Of a DNA stretch of 64,000 nucleotides, positions 22,084 to 34,426 are shown piece after piece; positions within the stretch are counted from its first letter, which is position 1, and every line of letters begins with the position of its first letter. Both the position numbers and the translations under genes were made by a program. This DNA is from Gigaspora margarita. Taxonomy: Eukaryota; Glomeromycota; Glomeromycetes; Diversisporales; Gigasporaceae. Under the pieces are notes generated by a model that had not been told where the DNA came from, ran no database searches, and worked only from the letters and a program-made list of their open reading frames with translations. Location: positions 64,921 to 128,920 of the forward strand of contig WTPW01000764.1 of the NCBI GenBank assembly GCA_009809945.1, in the 5' to 3' direction.

Positions 22084-23400
22084 AGTACAAAGAGTGTGCC
22101 CCTATTCATTAATAGAATAATATCTTATTTGCAAATAAATTCTATACTTACAATTCAAACACTAAGTTCATGCTTATCTATTAATAATTTTTTAAACTTT
22201 GTATATGATTCTTTGTATTTTTTCAACATAACACAATGTATTATATAATTTAATTTCTAATCATTTTGTTAAAACTTCAAGTGCTTTTTATATTTGCTCA
22301 TAGTAAAACAAACCTTTCTATAATATTTTACTAATGCTACTATTGGTTAATGCAATAAATAAGAATCCAATTACTTTGTTATTTAACTATTTAAACTTTG
22401 TACTAACAAATACTTTGTGTCTTTTTTATTTGCTTAGTATTAGCATATTATTTGATCCAAGTTATCTATATATAAGTCTACACAATAATGATAGCAGGAG
22501 GGACTTTTGTATTTTTCAGAAATGTACAGATCTGATCATGAGGTAGTTGACCAATCATAAAATGGGTTATTATCCACGTGATACACTTTTTGTGAAAACA
22601 GATAGATAATCATTAAACATATTACATTTCTTTCATAGCTTCAAAGCAAACTAAATCGCATTGTAAATAAATAAAACTATTCACTCAGGTCAAAATATAG
22701 CTTCTAAACACAAGAGCTTTATTAATAAAGTTTCTTATAACAAGTTATACGCCCTTTATTCCCATTTTTTTATACTTTATCTATAATTAATAAAACTATA
22801 CTATCGCATATCTAAAATGAATCAAACAACTTATAGGGAATATATATAAATTTTGAAAACAGTCTACATAAATTTATAAATAAAAAATTAACAAGTTAAT
22901 TATTTGGTAACAAAAAAAAAGATGAAAAAAACTAAAAAAAATGATGTTAAAGTTTATAAATTAAGCAATAAAATATATTTTTATTACCTTCTGCTATACA
23001 TTAGACAATACTTCAAATCTTAGTACATTTACCTTTTAATTGTGTAATTTGGCATGATTCACTATGATTCAACAAAGAGATGCTTGCTAGAAAGCTCTTT
23101 TGTTAATAAAGTGTTGTATCGATTGTTATTTTTTTTTTAAGTTTGCTTAGACCCAAAAAATTCTGTTTTAAAGTACTACACTGTATAATACTTGTATAAT
23201 ATCGATCCCAGAAATCATTAGAAACAAAAGTCCCCCTACTAATAATAATACTCTCAATATAAAAAACACACTACATGGCTAATGAATATTTTATTTTAAA
23301 AATCTTTAAAGAATATTTTCTTAACTATTTATTTGTTTTCATATTGTAAAACTTTAAACATTTGCTATATATAGTATATATATATGTACAGAATTTGTTA
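22084..23400. other. Interior of the 3.25-kb hAT-type element, no gene recognised
   Basis: AT-rich sequence between the nested element and the subterminal GAGAAC words. Short open frames are present but show no protein family or signal. Confidence 0.45.
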
Positions 23401-23623
23401 TGATCAAATTATATTATCAAATTGATAAACATTTTATATAATTTATTGTTCTTATAAGTAAATCTAGAACATAAAAATTTTATAAATGTTCTCTTTGAGA
23501 ACATTTCAAGAGAATAAAATGTTCTCAAATAAGAGAACCATTTTTTAAATATTAATGTTCTTAAAAAAATCAAATGTTCACTAAGAACCATAAGAATATT
23601 GAATTTTAAACACTGATCACAAC

Positions 23624-24947
23624 TATCTTAGTGCATCAAAAAAAAAAACTTTGGTGCATTGATATTAGAGATCTGTAGAGCAACTTATTGCAAGCCAGAA
23701 AGTTACGTGCAGAGTTAAACAAATATATTAGAATCAAACTAAATGATACAAGGGCATTAAGCCAATATAATATAATGCTGCTTATCGTTTCATGAATAAA
23801 TATAGAAAATCACTTACAGGTTTAAGCAAGTCAATAAGAATCAAGATAAACATTGCTTGGATATCAAGTCAGTGCAGAAAACTTACTGTATAATACAAAG
23901 AATTACTTGAAGAATTAAATGTCATTAACTATCAAACCAATGAGATATGAGCATAGAGAATTTGTGAAAACAACCTGATACAAGATGGTCTATATAAATA
24001 ATCAGTTGTGGATTCGAAGAAATTACCAAACCAAATAAGGCAAAGGTGCTAAGCCAATGTGGACTTTTTATTATATGAGTAATAGAGAATCACTTAGGAT
24101 TAGACAAACCAACAAAAATCAAGACTAGTTTGACCAGCTAGTCAAACTCTTAAGATTAGCCAGGCAGAAATTATATCAGATAATGTATGGATGTTAATTC
24201 AATGTAATCAGACTATCATATACAGAATAGATATGAAGAATTACTTTCAAAATAAACAAGGCATCAAAATCAACCTACTGATATGTAGAGTGCCAAGAAA
24301 TCATGAAAAAACTTATCGTAATATGAATAAATATAATACAAAGAATCATATCTGAAATCAAACATGATGAGGCATGGGCATTAAGGCAACATTATGCATG
24401 ATAAATAACTATAATAAAATCACTTGCTGCATATCTCATTAAAGCAATTTGACAAAGCTTTAATATTCAGTATTTATTGGAAAAAAAAGCTAGTTAACAA
24501 ACAACCTCAAATCATACCCATCAGGCACTAAGGTAGCAGATTGCACTGAAGGCAGAACAGGTTTAGAACTACCACCATTAGCCAAAGCTAGGAAATGAAG
24601 CCCACAATATACCCAAGCAAATCTTTTGTGACTCATGCAACATTCTAATTAATGATTATTATACAAACTTTGGAAACCTGATCATCATCAGAATCCAAGA
24701 AAAGAAAAAATAAAAATAAAAATAAACTTATTATAAAAAAAATAATAAATAGACAAATTACATATAGATTATAATTTTATGGCCATATACTAAATGATAA
24801 GATCTGGCATTAATAATACTAAACAGCAACAGCAAACATACAACTGATACCCTAAAAAAAAAAATAATAAAACTTGAGACAAATCAATACTAGCTTACCA
24901 CATATCTATACAGAATAGCAGAATTCTACTTTTCTAATCATTGGAAT
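23624..24947. other. Spacer with weak internal repetition, no gene recognised
   Basis: Phrases such as AATCACTTAC, AATCAAGA and AACCAA recur at irregular spacing, as at 18900-20340. This may be decayed transposon interior; no coding frame was seen. Confidence 0.4.
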
Positions 24948-25341
24948 CCACATAGATTCTGCTATTTTATGCTAGCTTAAATCTCTTATAAAAGCCAGCC
25001 TGCTTTATGCAGTATGGAAAACTACTAGCTGATGCTAATAAGCCTTAATATTTGGTGCTTGCTATCCAGATGTATCCAAATAATAAAAAATAAGGCCAGC
25101 CTGTTTTATACAGTGTGGGAGCCACCAGCTGATGCTATGCATCATGATTCAAACCAGACGGCACTCCCTAGTGCAGTTATGTTTGCATTTCTGAGAGTAT
25201 TGTACATCTTAGTTTATACATCAATTACACTGATGTATGCTGCAAATTCTTAATAATATCATTCAATAAAGTTTGATACCTAGCATTACTAGCCAGTTAT
25301 ATTTCAAGCAATAATATATCACATGCGTGCAAAGCTTTTCA
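24948..25341 (+). repeat. Duplicated segment, copy 1
   Basis: About 394 bp closely matched by 25645-26220 once the insert in that copy is removed. Within it, CCAGCCTG(C/T)TTTAT with CAGCTGATGCTA-like text occurs twice. It contains the empty site CTTAGTTTATACATC that corresponds to the insertion at 25919. Confidence 0.82.
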
Positions 25342-25609
25342 TTCAAGTTGACTTATGCAGTAAGTCAACAGATCGAAAAGATGGCCAAGCAGGGATATGC
25401 TAGTAGCAATCCAGTTATGCCAGGATCAACTTTTAATCCTGATTGGAAATACAGAGATCACACATTAAATCAGATAAGTAGATCTGAATTAGCTGCCTAA
25501 TTTAGGGTCACAATAGAATGCTAACAATGTCTTCATTGTCAGAAGCAAGTATAAGAAGACATACACTATGAGCAAACCAACTGCTATCTCTGCTAAAAGC
25601 AAAGTTTGT
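25340..25609 (+). repeat. Dispersed repeat, copy 2 (first copy at 18596)
   Basis: Same orientation as copy 1, starting CATTCAAGTTGACTTA and ending AGCAAAGTTTG, with scattered point changes. Here it lies between the two copies of the 394-bp duplication. Confidence 0.8.
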
Positions 25610-25644
25610 ACTTAAACCCTCCTACCCATATGAATTTACACAGA

Positions 25645-26220
25645 ATCTACATAGAATCTGCTATTTTATACTAGCTTAAATCTCTTATAAAAGCTAGCCT
25701 GCTTTATGCAGTATAAAAACTACTAGCTGATGCTAATAAGCCTTAATATCTGGTGCTTGCTATTCAGATGCATCCAAATAATAATAAATGAGGCCAGCCT
25801 GCTTTATGCAGTATGGAAGACCACTAGCTGATGCTACGTATCATGATTCAAACCAGATAGCAATCTTTGGCACAGTTATGTTTGCATTTCTGAAAGTATT
25901 GTATGTCTCAGTTTATACTAGTGATACAAATTGCCAAAAATTTTGCAATTGATTAGTTGCCAAAATTGATTTTTATTTGATTTTGTTCGATTTTTATTTG
26001 ATTTTAATATAAGTTGCCAAAAATTTTTCAATCGATTAGTTGTCAACTTTTTGATTAGTTGCAATTTTTTGATTTTGATTTGTATCACTAGTTTATACAT
26101 CAATTATGCTGATGTATGCTGCAAATTTTTAATAATATTATTCAATAAAGTTTGATATTTGGCATTACTAGCCAGTTATATTTCAAGCAATAATATATCA
26201 CATGCATGCAAAGCTTTTCA
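25645..26220 (+). repeat. Duplicated segment, copy 2, interrupted by a MITE
   Basis: Collinear with 24948-25341 except for the 171-bp insert at 25919-26089 plus its 9-bp target duplication. The arithmetic agrees: 576 minus 180 is 396, against 394 in copy 1. Confidence 0.82.
25919..26089. mobile_element. 171-bp MITE with 9-bp target duplication and a known empty site
   Basis: The ends TAGTGATACAAAT and ATTTGTATCACT are inverted repeats. AGTTTATAC flanks both sides (25910-25918 and 26090-26098) and occurs once at the matching place in the sister copy near 25212-25220. The interior is repeats of TTGATTAGTTGC and GATTTTTATTTG words. A 9-bp duplication suggests mobilisation by a MULE-type transposase. 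Confidence 0.9.
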
Positions 26221-26774
26221 ATTTTATATAAAAATGATTTATACTATACTTTACTTTTAAACAAACTTACTTGAATACCATGAGACTAAAGCTATCAATT
26301 CTAATTAGTATTTGGGCTTTTACAAATTATTTTAGTATTAAATAATACATTTATAACTACCACATGTCCAACTATAAAATTTCTGTACCCTATTGAGAAG
26401 ATAATAGGTTATATAAATTGTGATGATATGTTGCAGAAACTTTTCGATATGTGGTATGTGATAGCTAGCTGATATTTGGTGCATATCTGTAGCCTATCAG
26501 CTTGGCACATATTAGCAAATTTCTATAACCCATATATAGAATTTTTGCAAAGATATCGACAGTATATTGACTAGCAAATTTTTTGGTAATATTTATATGA
26601 AATTGACAATATAGTTCAAATTATAAACTTTATTATTTTATTTTTAATAAAAAATAAATTTATTACAGGTTCAAAATTGTTACATCAAGCAAATAATATA
26701 AAACATATTAAATTCACTAACTATCCAACCAAACACTACCCAACTTTTCAATACTAGCCCCAATCAATTAACTA
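26221..26774. other. AT-rich spacer, no gene recognised
   Basis: Nothing beyond short inverted words was seen. It runs directly into the minisatellite. Confidence 0.45.
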
Positions 26775-28525
26775 CATAATTATAATAGTCACCAAAGTCA
26801 AAAATGTAATTGTATACAAAGAAGTGATAAAGAAGACTTACCTAGAAAAAAAAGAGAAGGTTGGTAGTTAAACATGTCCATGAAACCAAAATCAACTACA
26901 ATATTTATAATAGTTGCCAAAGTTGAAAACATAATTGTATTCGAAGAAGCAATGAAGAAGACCGCCTAGAAAAAAAAGAGAATGGTAGTAGTTAAACATG
27001 TTCACAAAACCAAAATCAATTACAATATTTATAATAGTTACCAAAGTCAAAAACATAATTGCATATGAAGAAGCAACGAATGAAACCCACTTAGAAAAAA
27101 AAAGAGAAGAGTGGTAGTTAAATGTATTTATAAAACCAAAATTAACTACAATATTTATAATAGTCACCAAAGTCAAAAATGTAATTGCATACTTAGAAGC
27201 GATGAAGGAGACCTATATAGAAAAAAAAAGAGAAGAGTAGTAGTTAAACATGTCCACAAAACCAAAATCAACTACAATATTTATAATAGTCACCAAAGTT
27301 AAAAATGTAATTGCATACGAAGAAGCAATAAAGGAAATCTACCTAGAAAAAAAAGAAGGGTAGTAGTTAAACATGTCTATGAAACCAAAATCATCTACAA
27401 TATTTATAATAGTCACCAAAGTCAAAATGTAATTGTATATGAAGAAGCAATAAAGAAAACCCAACTAGTTAAACATGTTCACGAAACCAAAATCAACTAC
27501 AATATTTATAATAGTTACCAAAGTCAAAAACATAATTGTATACGAAGAAGCGATGAAAGAAACCCATCTAGAAAAAAAAAAGAAGATTGGTAGTTAAACA
27601 TGTCCAAAACCAAAATCAACTACAATAATTATAATAGTCACCAAAGTTGGAAATGTAATTGTATATAAAAAAGCAATAAAGAAGACCCATCTAGTTAAAC
27701 ATGTCTATGAAACCAAAATTAATTACAATATTTATAATAGTCACCAAAGTCGAAAACGTAATTGCATACAAAGAAGCGATGAAGAAAACCCATCTAGAAA
27801 AAAAGAAAAGGGTGGTAGTTAAACCAAAATCAACTACAATAATTATAATAGTCACCAAAGTTGAAAATATAATTGCATATGAAGAAGCGATGAAGGAAAC
27901 CTACCTAGAAAAAAAAAGAGAAGAGTGGTAGTTAAATGTGCCCATGAAACCAAAATCAACAACAATAATTATAATAGTTACCAAAGTTGAAAATGTAAAT
28001 GTATACGAAGAAGTGATAAAGAAAACCTACCTAAAAAAGAAAGAGAAGGGTGGTAGTTAAATGCATCCACAAAACCAAAATCAACTACGATAATTATAAT
28101 AGTCACCCAAGTCAAAAATGTAATTATATACAAAGAAGCAATAAAGAAGACCCACCTAGTTAAACATGTCCACGAAACCAAAATCAACTACAATAATTAT
28201 AATAGTCACCAAAGTCAAAAATGTAATTGCATACAAAGAAGTGATGAAGAAGACCTATCTAGAAAAAAAAAGTGAAGGGTAGTAGTTAAACATGTCCATG
28301 AAACCAAAATCAACTACAATATTTATAATAGTCACCAGAGTCAAAAACATAATTGTATACAAAGAAGCAATGAAGAAAGCCCATCTAGTTAAACATGTTC
28401 ATAAAACCAAAATCAACTACAATATTTATAATAGTCACCAAAGTCAAAAATGTAATTGTATATGAAGAAGCAATGAAGAAAACCCATCAAGAAAAAAAAG
28501 AGAAGGGTAGTAGTTAAACATGCAT
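26775..28525 (+). repeat. Minisatellite array A, about 14 units of 102-130 bp
   Basis: Each unit carries AAACCAAAATCAACTACAAT, then ATAATAGTCACCAAAGTC, then GAAGAAGCAATGAAGAA, then a purine-rich AGAAAAAAAAGAGAAGGG tail. The short units lack the purine tail. Units begin near 26885, 27008, 27130, 27260, 27385, 27487, 27610, 27712, 27826, 27950, 28075, 28178, 28300 and 28410, after a partial one at 26775. Open frames on both strands come from the repeat and are not credible genes. The same unit forms array B at 39325. Confidence 0.92.
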
Positions 28526-28800
28526 TAGCAAATTTAATAGGGCGTAATATTTCAAAATAATTTACAACCTGTAAAAATAGCATAATATATAGTAAGATAT
28601 TTCGAAAACTTGCAAAATAATAAATTACAAATATTACATAAGATATAATGAAATATTACATAAGATATTTCGCAATATTTTGAAATAAACAGAGTAATAT
28701 TATGAAACATTTACGGATAGTAAAAAATAAATAAATAATGTAATACTATATAATTTAAAAAAAAACTTATAAATTAAGTAAAAATAAAAACGTACATATT
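28526..28800. other. AT-rich junction after the minisatellite
   Basis: Contains repeated AATATT(A/T)CA-like and ATTACATAAGATAT words. Similar AATATT-rich text precedes array B at 39150-39290. No gene was seen. Confidence 0.4.
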
Positions 28801-29640
28801 TAAATAACACCTGTAATTTTTTTAATTTTATTTTTTTTAATGCGTTTTCTTTTTGATTTTTTTATCATTTTTTTTTATTCTTTTTTTTTAAATTGTTTTT
28901 TTTTAAACTTTTTTTTTAATTTTTTAATGCTTTTAACTTTTTTTCAATTTTTTTTATTATTATTTTTTTTAATTTAAACTTTTTTTTTAAACGGGCCTTT
29001 TGTTTTATTTATTTTTTATTTATTTTAATGTTTTTTTGACTTTTTTTTATTTAATTTGTTTTTTTCAATTTTTTTTTAATTTTTTTTAATGTATTTTTAA
29101 ACAGTTCTTTTTTTTAATTTTAATTTTTTTTTATTTATTTTAACTTTTTTTTTTTAATTTNNNNNNNNNNNNNNNNNNNNNNNNNNNNNNNNNNNNNNNN
29201 NNNNNNNNNNNNNNNNNNNNNNNNNNNNNNNNTTTTTTTTGTTTAATTTTTTTTTTGAATTTTTTTTTAATTTGTTTTTATTTTGATTTTTTTTTAATTT
29301 TTTTAATTTATTTTTTAATTGTTATTTTTATTTATTTTAATTTTTTTTAACATTTTTTTAATTTTTTTTATTTATTTTAAATTATTATTTTATTAATGCA
29401 GTAGTGTACACACGCATGTAAGACCCTATAATCAGCCAATCATTTTCAGATTTGCGATCATATAGATGATCTTTTTTATTTATTCAACTTTATTTTCTTT
29501 ATTTTTTATTTAATGATTAATATTTATATTATATTTATTTTAAATATTATTCTTTAATAATAAAACATTAAATAATATATGTATTTCTTTATTATATTTT
29601 TTTTATTTATTTATTTTATTTTTTTTTTAAGAGAGGTCTA
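28801..29640. repeat. T-rich low-complexity tract with assembly gap
   Basis: Runs of T broken by AA, with no usable frame. N occupies 29161-29232 (72 bases), so the true length of the tract is unknown. Its right part (about 29583-29632) coincides with the expected poly(A) end of the minus-strand LINE. Confidence 0.85.
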
Positions 29641-29777
29641 TCCTCTATAACTTTATTATTAGATTTATAAGTTGTACATATATTAATTTATACATGGTGA
29701 ACCTATGACTAAACAGAGATAGAAGTACGAGCTACTTTCTCGCGACCTATTCTTAACTAGAATAGTCGAATAAACCT

Positions 29778-32152
29778 CTAGATTATGTTGGAAAAATATA
29801 TCGAGTGTTGATTTGTATTAATATAGTGTTGAATGTGGTTTTTCCAACGCGTTGGTGTTGGAGGCGGAGTTGGAGTGAGTGTCGGAGAAGGTATAGGTGT
29901 GGGTATTGGAAAGAATGTGGAGTGTTGTGCTTGTCTGGATGGAATCCATATTTTCTCGTATATGTGTTTTATAATCGTGTGGTGAAGTAGTAGGGTAAGT
30001 CTTTTCTTTTTCTTGTCGGTTGAGAGTGGAGCTAAGGTGAATTTTGTAATGATTCCTAATGGGACTTTTTTATTTATATGGAGGTTTTTGAAAGAGTAGA
30101 CGAAGTCGAGTATGTGTAAATCTTGAACTTCTTCATTTTCTAGTACTTTCTTTGTTATCCTACGTAATTCTGTGGAGAAGTTTTGGTAGTTTGATAGACA
30201 TGTTAGCAGGTGGGCAATATCTTCAGGTTCTGCGTAGCATCTAGGGCAGAGATGGTATGGTGTCTTCTTGGGGTTTCTGAAATGTAGAAGAAGATGGACT
30301 GGTAATTCTTCTGTTAGTAATTTTACTTTAAAGTTTTTGATACGCGAAAGAGTAAATTCTGTATTTAGTGTTAGTGGTTTTCTCCATATGATAGGTAGTC
30401 TAGTGTGCATTGCCAGTCTACATTCTCTAAGTGTGTATGCCAGAGGTTGATACATTGTTGATTACTCCAGTTGAGATAGTTTGTTATTTTAAAGATGTGT
30501 TTTAGTGTGGTTCGGATGTGATATGAGCATGGATATCCCATAAGAAGTGGGACAAATTTGTTGTAAAGGAAGCATTGTGGGGTTAGGTCTAGCAGAAAAA
30601 TATACTTAGGGTCAGGTTTCGGAATATGGAGTTCTTGTTCTGCTTTGGCCGTTGTTTTTTTGTCTCCGCGAAGTATAAGTAAAATTTGTTGGATCCATGG
30701 CGATTTACGTTTGTCTATTGTTTGGTTGTCAATATTAATATTCTTGATTTCTTCTAAGAATGATAATAAGTATGTATTATCAGTGTGGATAGAAATTGTT
30801 GCTTTTCCGATTGTGGTCATGATGAAGGATTAGAGGGTGAAGATGGCATTAATTGGAGAGGGCCAGGTATGATTGTAACATCCGAAGATAGAATCATATG
30901 TTGATAATTTTGCGATTGCTATTGTTATGCTCTTATTTCCGATTGTATCTTTTTTCGATATGATGTATATGGAAAATGATTTTGCTTTGAAATTGGAGGA
31001 TGTAAGTGTTTCCCAAAGTGGAATTGGTGGGTTATTAAATGCTAATAAAGGTCTAGATAGGATATTAGGGCTGTTATTTGCGGTTAAGGTTTTCTTAGGG
31101 CGTGGGTGTGAGAGAGCTGAGTATATGTCGTCTAATTTTGCGTGAACAGTAAGTTTGCAATCAACTTGTAGGTTAAAGGAATTTTTTGTGGAGGTAAGGA
31201 AGTAGCAATTTTTCTTTTTTGGTCTTTTAAGTTCGCAGCTCGGACAGGGTTGAAGTTGGTTGGTGTTTGAGTCAGAGTTAATATAATGTCTTGCGAGTAG
31301 AGGACCAGGGTTGGAGTTGAAGACTTTTCCAATTTTCCCATTAGTGTCTATTATCCATCCTTTTGTTTGTGCAGGTAAGGTCCATTCTGGGATGGTGAAT
31401 GGGTTGGGAGTAACAAATTCTGAGGCTGGATTTGTGCGGGAGGCTATTATTTCATGTATCCATTGTAGCCATTTTGGTTGTCTGCCTCTGGAGATACGTT
31501 TGATGATATGGTGTAATTCAGTCCATTTTAGGAGTTTGGTGCATTTGTGGTTTAGAAATTGTTCAATGCAATAGATCTTGTGTGTATTTAGGTGCTTTTT
31601 AATTAGGGTACTCTTTGAGTGTCCAGCAATGAATTTGTTGATTGAAGTACCCAACAGGGTTCGTGGTAGGGGCCAGCTTAATAGTGGTTGTGCAAATTGT
31701 ATGTGTAAGGATAAAGAAGCTATAATAGCTTGACATGTATGAGTATTGAGTTGGTCCGGTGGAAATACAGCTGGGTCTTGTAGTATAGATGTATCTGTTG
31801 CTGCTGCATCTTGTATTTGCTAGAGGCGTAGTTTGAGTTATGAATTTGAGAAGTGTGGGTGGTTCAATCCTTTAAGCAGGGTAGAGGTAAGAGTCGATTT
31901 TTGTGCTTGTGCTATATTGGTTAGGGCGTATATATCAGAGCAGAATAGGAAGGAATTAGGGATGCCTCTTGCTAGTTTGGCTTTGTTGCGAACTATGTTT
32001 GTACAGGCTTGGGTAAGCGTTGTGAGTTGGTAGGGTTTAGATATGAAGAGTATAGACAGTATTGTAATCGGGGGATAAGAACACGATTGATGATGTAGAT
32101 GGCTTGTTTTTCGGTAATTTTGGACAGTGTAGTTTTTTATGTTGGTCAGCAT
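29778..32152 (-). pseudogene. LINE C-terminal region: RNase H-like remnant and CCHC zinc finger
   Basis: Open pieces at 32152-31838, 31654-30830, 30820-30371 and 30455-29778 continue the ORF2 product in changing frames. The third has ISIHTDNTYLLSFL, like the Asp strand of an RNase H. The first catalytic Asp is not recognisable (SFSIYIISK where a YTDGS-like strand would fall), and the preceding piece ends in a stop about where the Glu is expected. The last has HLCPRCYAEPEDIAHLLTC, the C-x2-C-x7-H-x3-C zinc finger found after the reverse transcriptase of many LINEs, then a Pro/Thr-rich stretch. The two last pieces overlap (30371-30455) in different frames, showing a frameshift there. Confidence 0.75.
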
Positions 32153-32400
32153 TTCTCCATGATCAGTTTTTGGACATGTTTGGGCGATTTATGTGATGTG
32201 AACCATGCACCAAGGTATTTTAGTAGTTCATTTCTTTTTAGGGCCTTGATTTCGATGTTGTCAAATTCAATTGATAGATTCTGTATAACTGAATTCGTCA
32301 ATAAGAAAGATTTAGTGGCGTTGACTTTAATATTATTATATTTGTAGAATGTCGTGGCGGTATTTAGGATTTGGGTGAGGGTGTTTTTGTCTGGGGCTAC

Positions 32401-34030
32401 TCAGAGTGAATCGTCCATATAGGCCATGGTCGAGATTTGGATAGTTTTTGAGCGGATAGTAGGAATTGTGCCTGTGTAGCCGCAGTGGTATTTGTGTATA
32501 GTCGAAATGAGCGGATCGTAGTATATCTTCCATAAGAGGGGGGAAAAAGTCTCTCCTTGGTCGATTCCATCAAGAACTAAGTATTCATCCGTAAGTCCAT
32601 GATCTGTAATGACGCGGTTTTTCCTGTGTGAGAGGAGGTATGTTAGTAGTTTGATAAGGTCTGGAGGTATTTTTAGCCGCTTGAGAGCTCGTTTGAGTAC
32701 AGGTATGTGGACTGTGTCGAAGGCTTTCGACATGTCCTGGAACAGGATCCATATTTCTTTTTGATTGGTGATTGCATCTTCGAGCATATGGTTTAATTGT
32801 GTGACTGGTTGTAATGTCGATTGGTGGGGGAAGGCAGCAAGGTTATAAGGTGAGAGGATTTTGTATTTTATCAGTATGGCCGTGAGTCTTGTATTTATTA
32901 TCTTTGTGAAGATTTTATGAGTGTGGTCGATTAATGTAATGGGGCGTGTGGTAGTTAGAGGAGCGCAGAATATCACGTAATTTTTTTAGGAGGGGAGAGG
33001 GTCCCAAATTATCACGTCCTATATATATATATAGTAAAATAGCCAATAATATTGAAGTATTTATTATAATAAAAATTCGCCGAACGTTGCTACATTGTAA
33101 AGTCTAAATTTTACTAAGTCAATCGATAATTATCGATTAAGTAAACTTGTTTGGAATATCAAAATACATATATCCTGAAATTTTNNNNAAANTNNANNAN
33201 NTTTTNNTNNTTNANNTTTNATTTTTACNTTCGNCGAATGTATTTTTTTAAAAAATTTTAAAATTTTCGTCAAACATAAAAATCAAAAATTCAAATAATA
33301 AAAAGTATTCCAATACTGATGAAATTTTAGAGTAAGTGTATTTTGATCTTCTGAACAAGTTTACTTAAGCAACTTTAATCTATTCACATAGTAAAATTTT
33401 GACTTTACTATGTAGCGACTGTTATCGTACGTGGGGTCAAAAACATTTTTGAATTTTTTTAATATTAAAAAGACAAAATTTGATTAGTCAATAGTCTATC
33501 ACAGGGGGGTCGGACCTATGTAAACCTAATTACGTGATTTACTGCACTCCCCTTAGGACATAATAATAGCATTCTGTTTTGGGAATTGGCCATATGTTGG
33601 ACTTAAGCCATTGGTCTGGTACTATACCCAATTCGAGACAGGAATTGAATATGATAAGAATATGTGAAAGCACTGATATTGGTAGGTGTTGTAGAACTTC
33701 ATTAGGGATGTTATTTGGTCCTGTAGCTTTATTAGTTGGAGCTAGTTTTATTGTGTTTTGGAGCTCGGTTAAAGTGATGGGGGAGAGTATTGAGTTGTAG
33801 ATTTCCTCATTGATCTTGTCGATAGGTTTATATGCTTCTGCCCATTCTTTCTCATAAGTGGGATTTTGGGAATTTTTTCTGGTCCAGGAAGTAAAATGTG
33901 ATCTGATGTGGTTTTTTATCTCATCTTTTCCAGTGAGAACCTCATTTGGCAGGATGATCTTGTCTGTTCGAACTGGGTCTATGTGTCGGCGGAGTATGCT
34001 GTTGATCATCTGACTTGTGTTGTTTTGCAT
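32401..34030 (-). pseudogene. LINE reverse transcriptase, split by an insertion and stopped
   Basis: The N-terminal part (34030-33539) contains NKATGPNNIPNEVL and NIWPIPK, typical fingers and palm motifs. After an inserted palindromic element (about 32960-33555) the frame resumes with TRPITLIDH, FQDMSKAFDTV (motif A), GIDQGETFSPLLW (motif B) and MAYMDDSL, with YMDD at 32410-32421 (motif C). A TGA follows at once (32401-32403), where a Trp is likely; beyond it the same frame continues into sequence resembling the thumb. All three catalytic Asp are present, so inactivation came from the insertion and the stop rather than from loss of the active site. Confidence 0.9.
32960..33555. mobile_element. 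Palindromic element inserted in the LINE reverse transcriptase
   Basis: The ends ATCACGTAATT (32972) and AATTACGTGAT (to 33538) are inverted, and similarity continues outward through GGAGCGCAG and CTGCACTCC. The core carries the landmarks of the 20796 family: TAAAGTCTAAATTTTACTA, CGATTAAGTAAACTTGTT and the mirrored GAACAAGTTTACTTAAGC. Scattered N calls (33185-33234) sit in the left arm near the centre. It interrupts the coding frame between the WPIPK and TRPITL motifs, so it arrived after the LINE. Confidence 0.75.
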
Positions 34031-34426
34031 GTCATGACAACGGCGATTGATAAAGAATTTGATTTTGTTGTTTTGTTCTTGTTTGGATTCTATATTATGT
34101 GCTAATCATATTGTTCTTTTGGCTTGTTTTAGCAGGATAATTGTAGATTGTTGTGGGTTGTTGATGTCATCTTGTGTTAGAGGTGGGATAGGGGTGTCTG
34201 AGAGTGTAGTAATTTTCCGTATGGTTTGATTTATATCTTCAAGTGAGAGGGTTCGAAGGATGGTTAAGTCACATAGTAGTTTATTTATTAGTTTTAAGGC
34301 TGAATGAAGTTTCATTGCCTTGAGTGAGAGGGAATGAAAGGTTTTTGATGAGCTAAAAGTAAAAGGGATATGTAAGTTGATAATTCTTTTTAGTTCGGCA
34401 GCCCAAAAGTTTCATGCTTTGTTAAG

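Larger units (their letters stand above)
20367..23615. mobile_element. 3.25-kb hAT-type element without transposase, containing nested insertions
   Basis: The ends TAGTGCTTAAAATTCAA and TTGAATTTTAAACACTG are complementary with two changes. Both are flanked by perfect ATCACAAC (20359-20366 and 23616-23623). Subterminal GTTCTC/GAGAAC words lie near both ends. No transposase was found; about half the length is a second element (20517-22083) that landed in it. CAGTG-type ends and an 8-bp duplication point to hAT. Confidence 0.82.

Noticed and set aside
26892..28187. Several open frames of 60-95 codons on both strands in the minisatellite
   Set aside because: They repeat the same peptide phrase with the unit period and change frame between units; they are a consequence of the tandem repeat.
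26775..28525. Regularly spaced repeats considered as a CRISPR array
   Set aside because: Units are contiguous and alike along their whole length with no unique spacers, no cas genes are present, and the context is eukaryotic.
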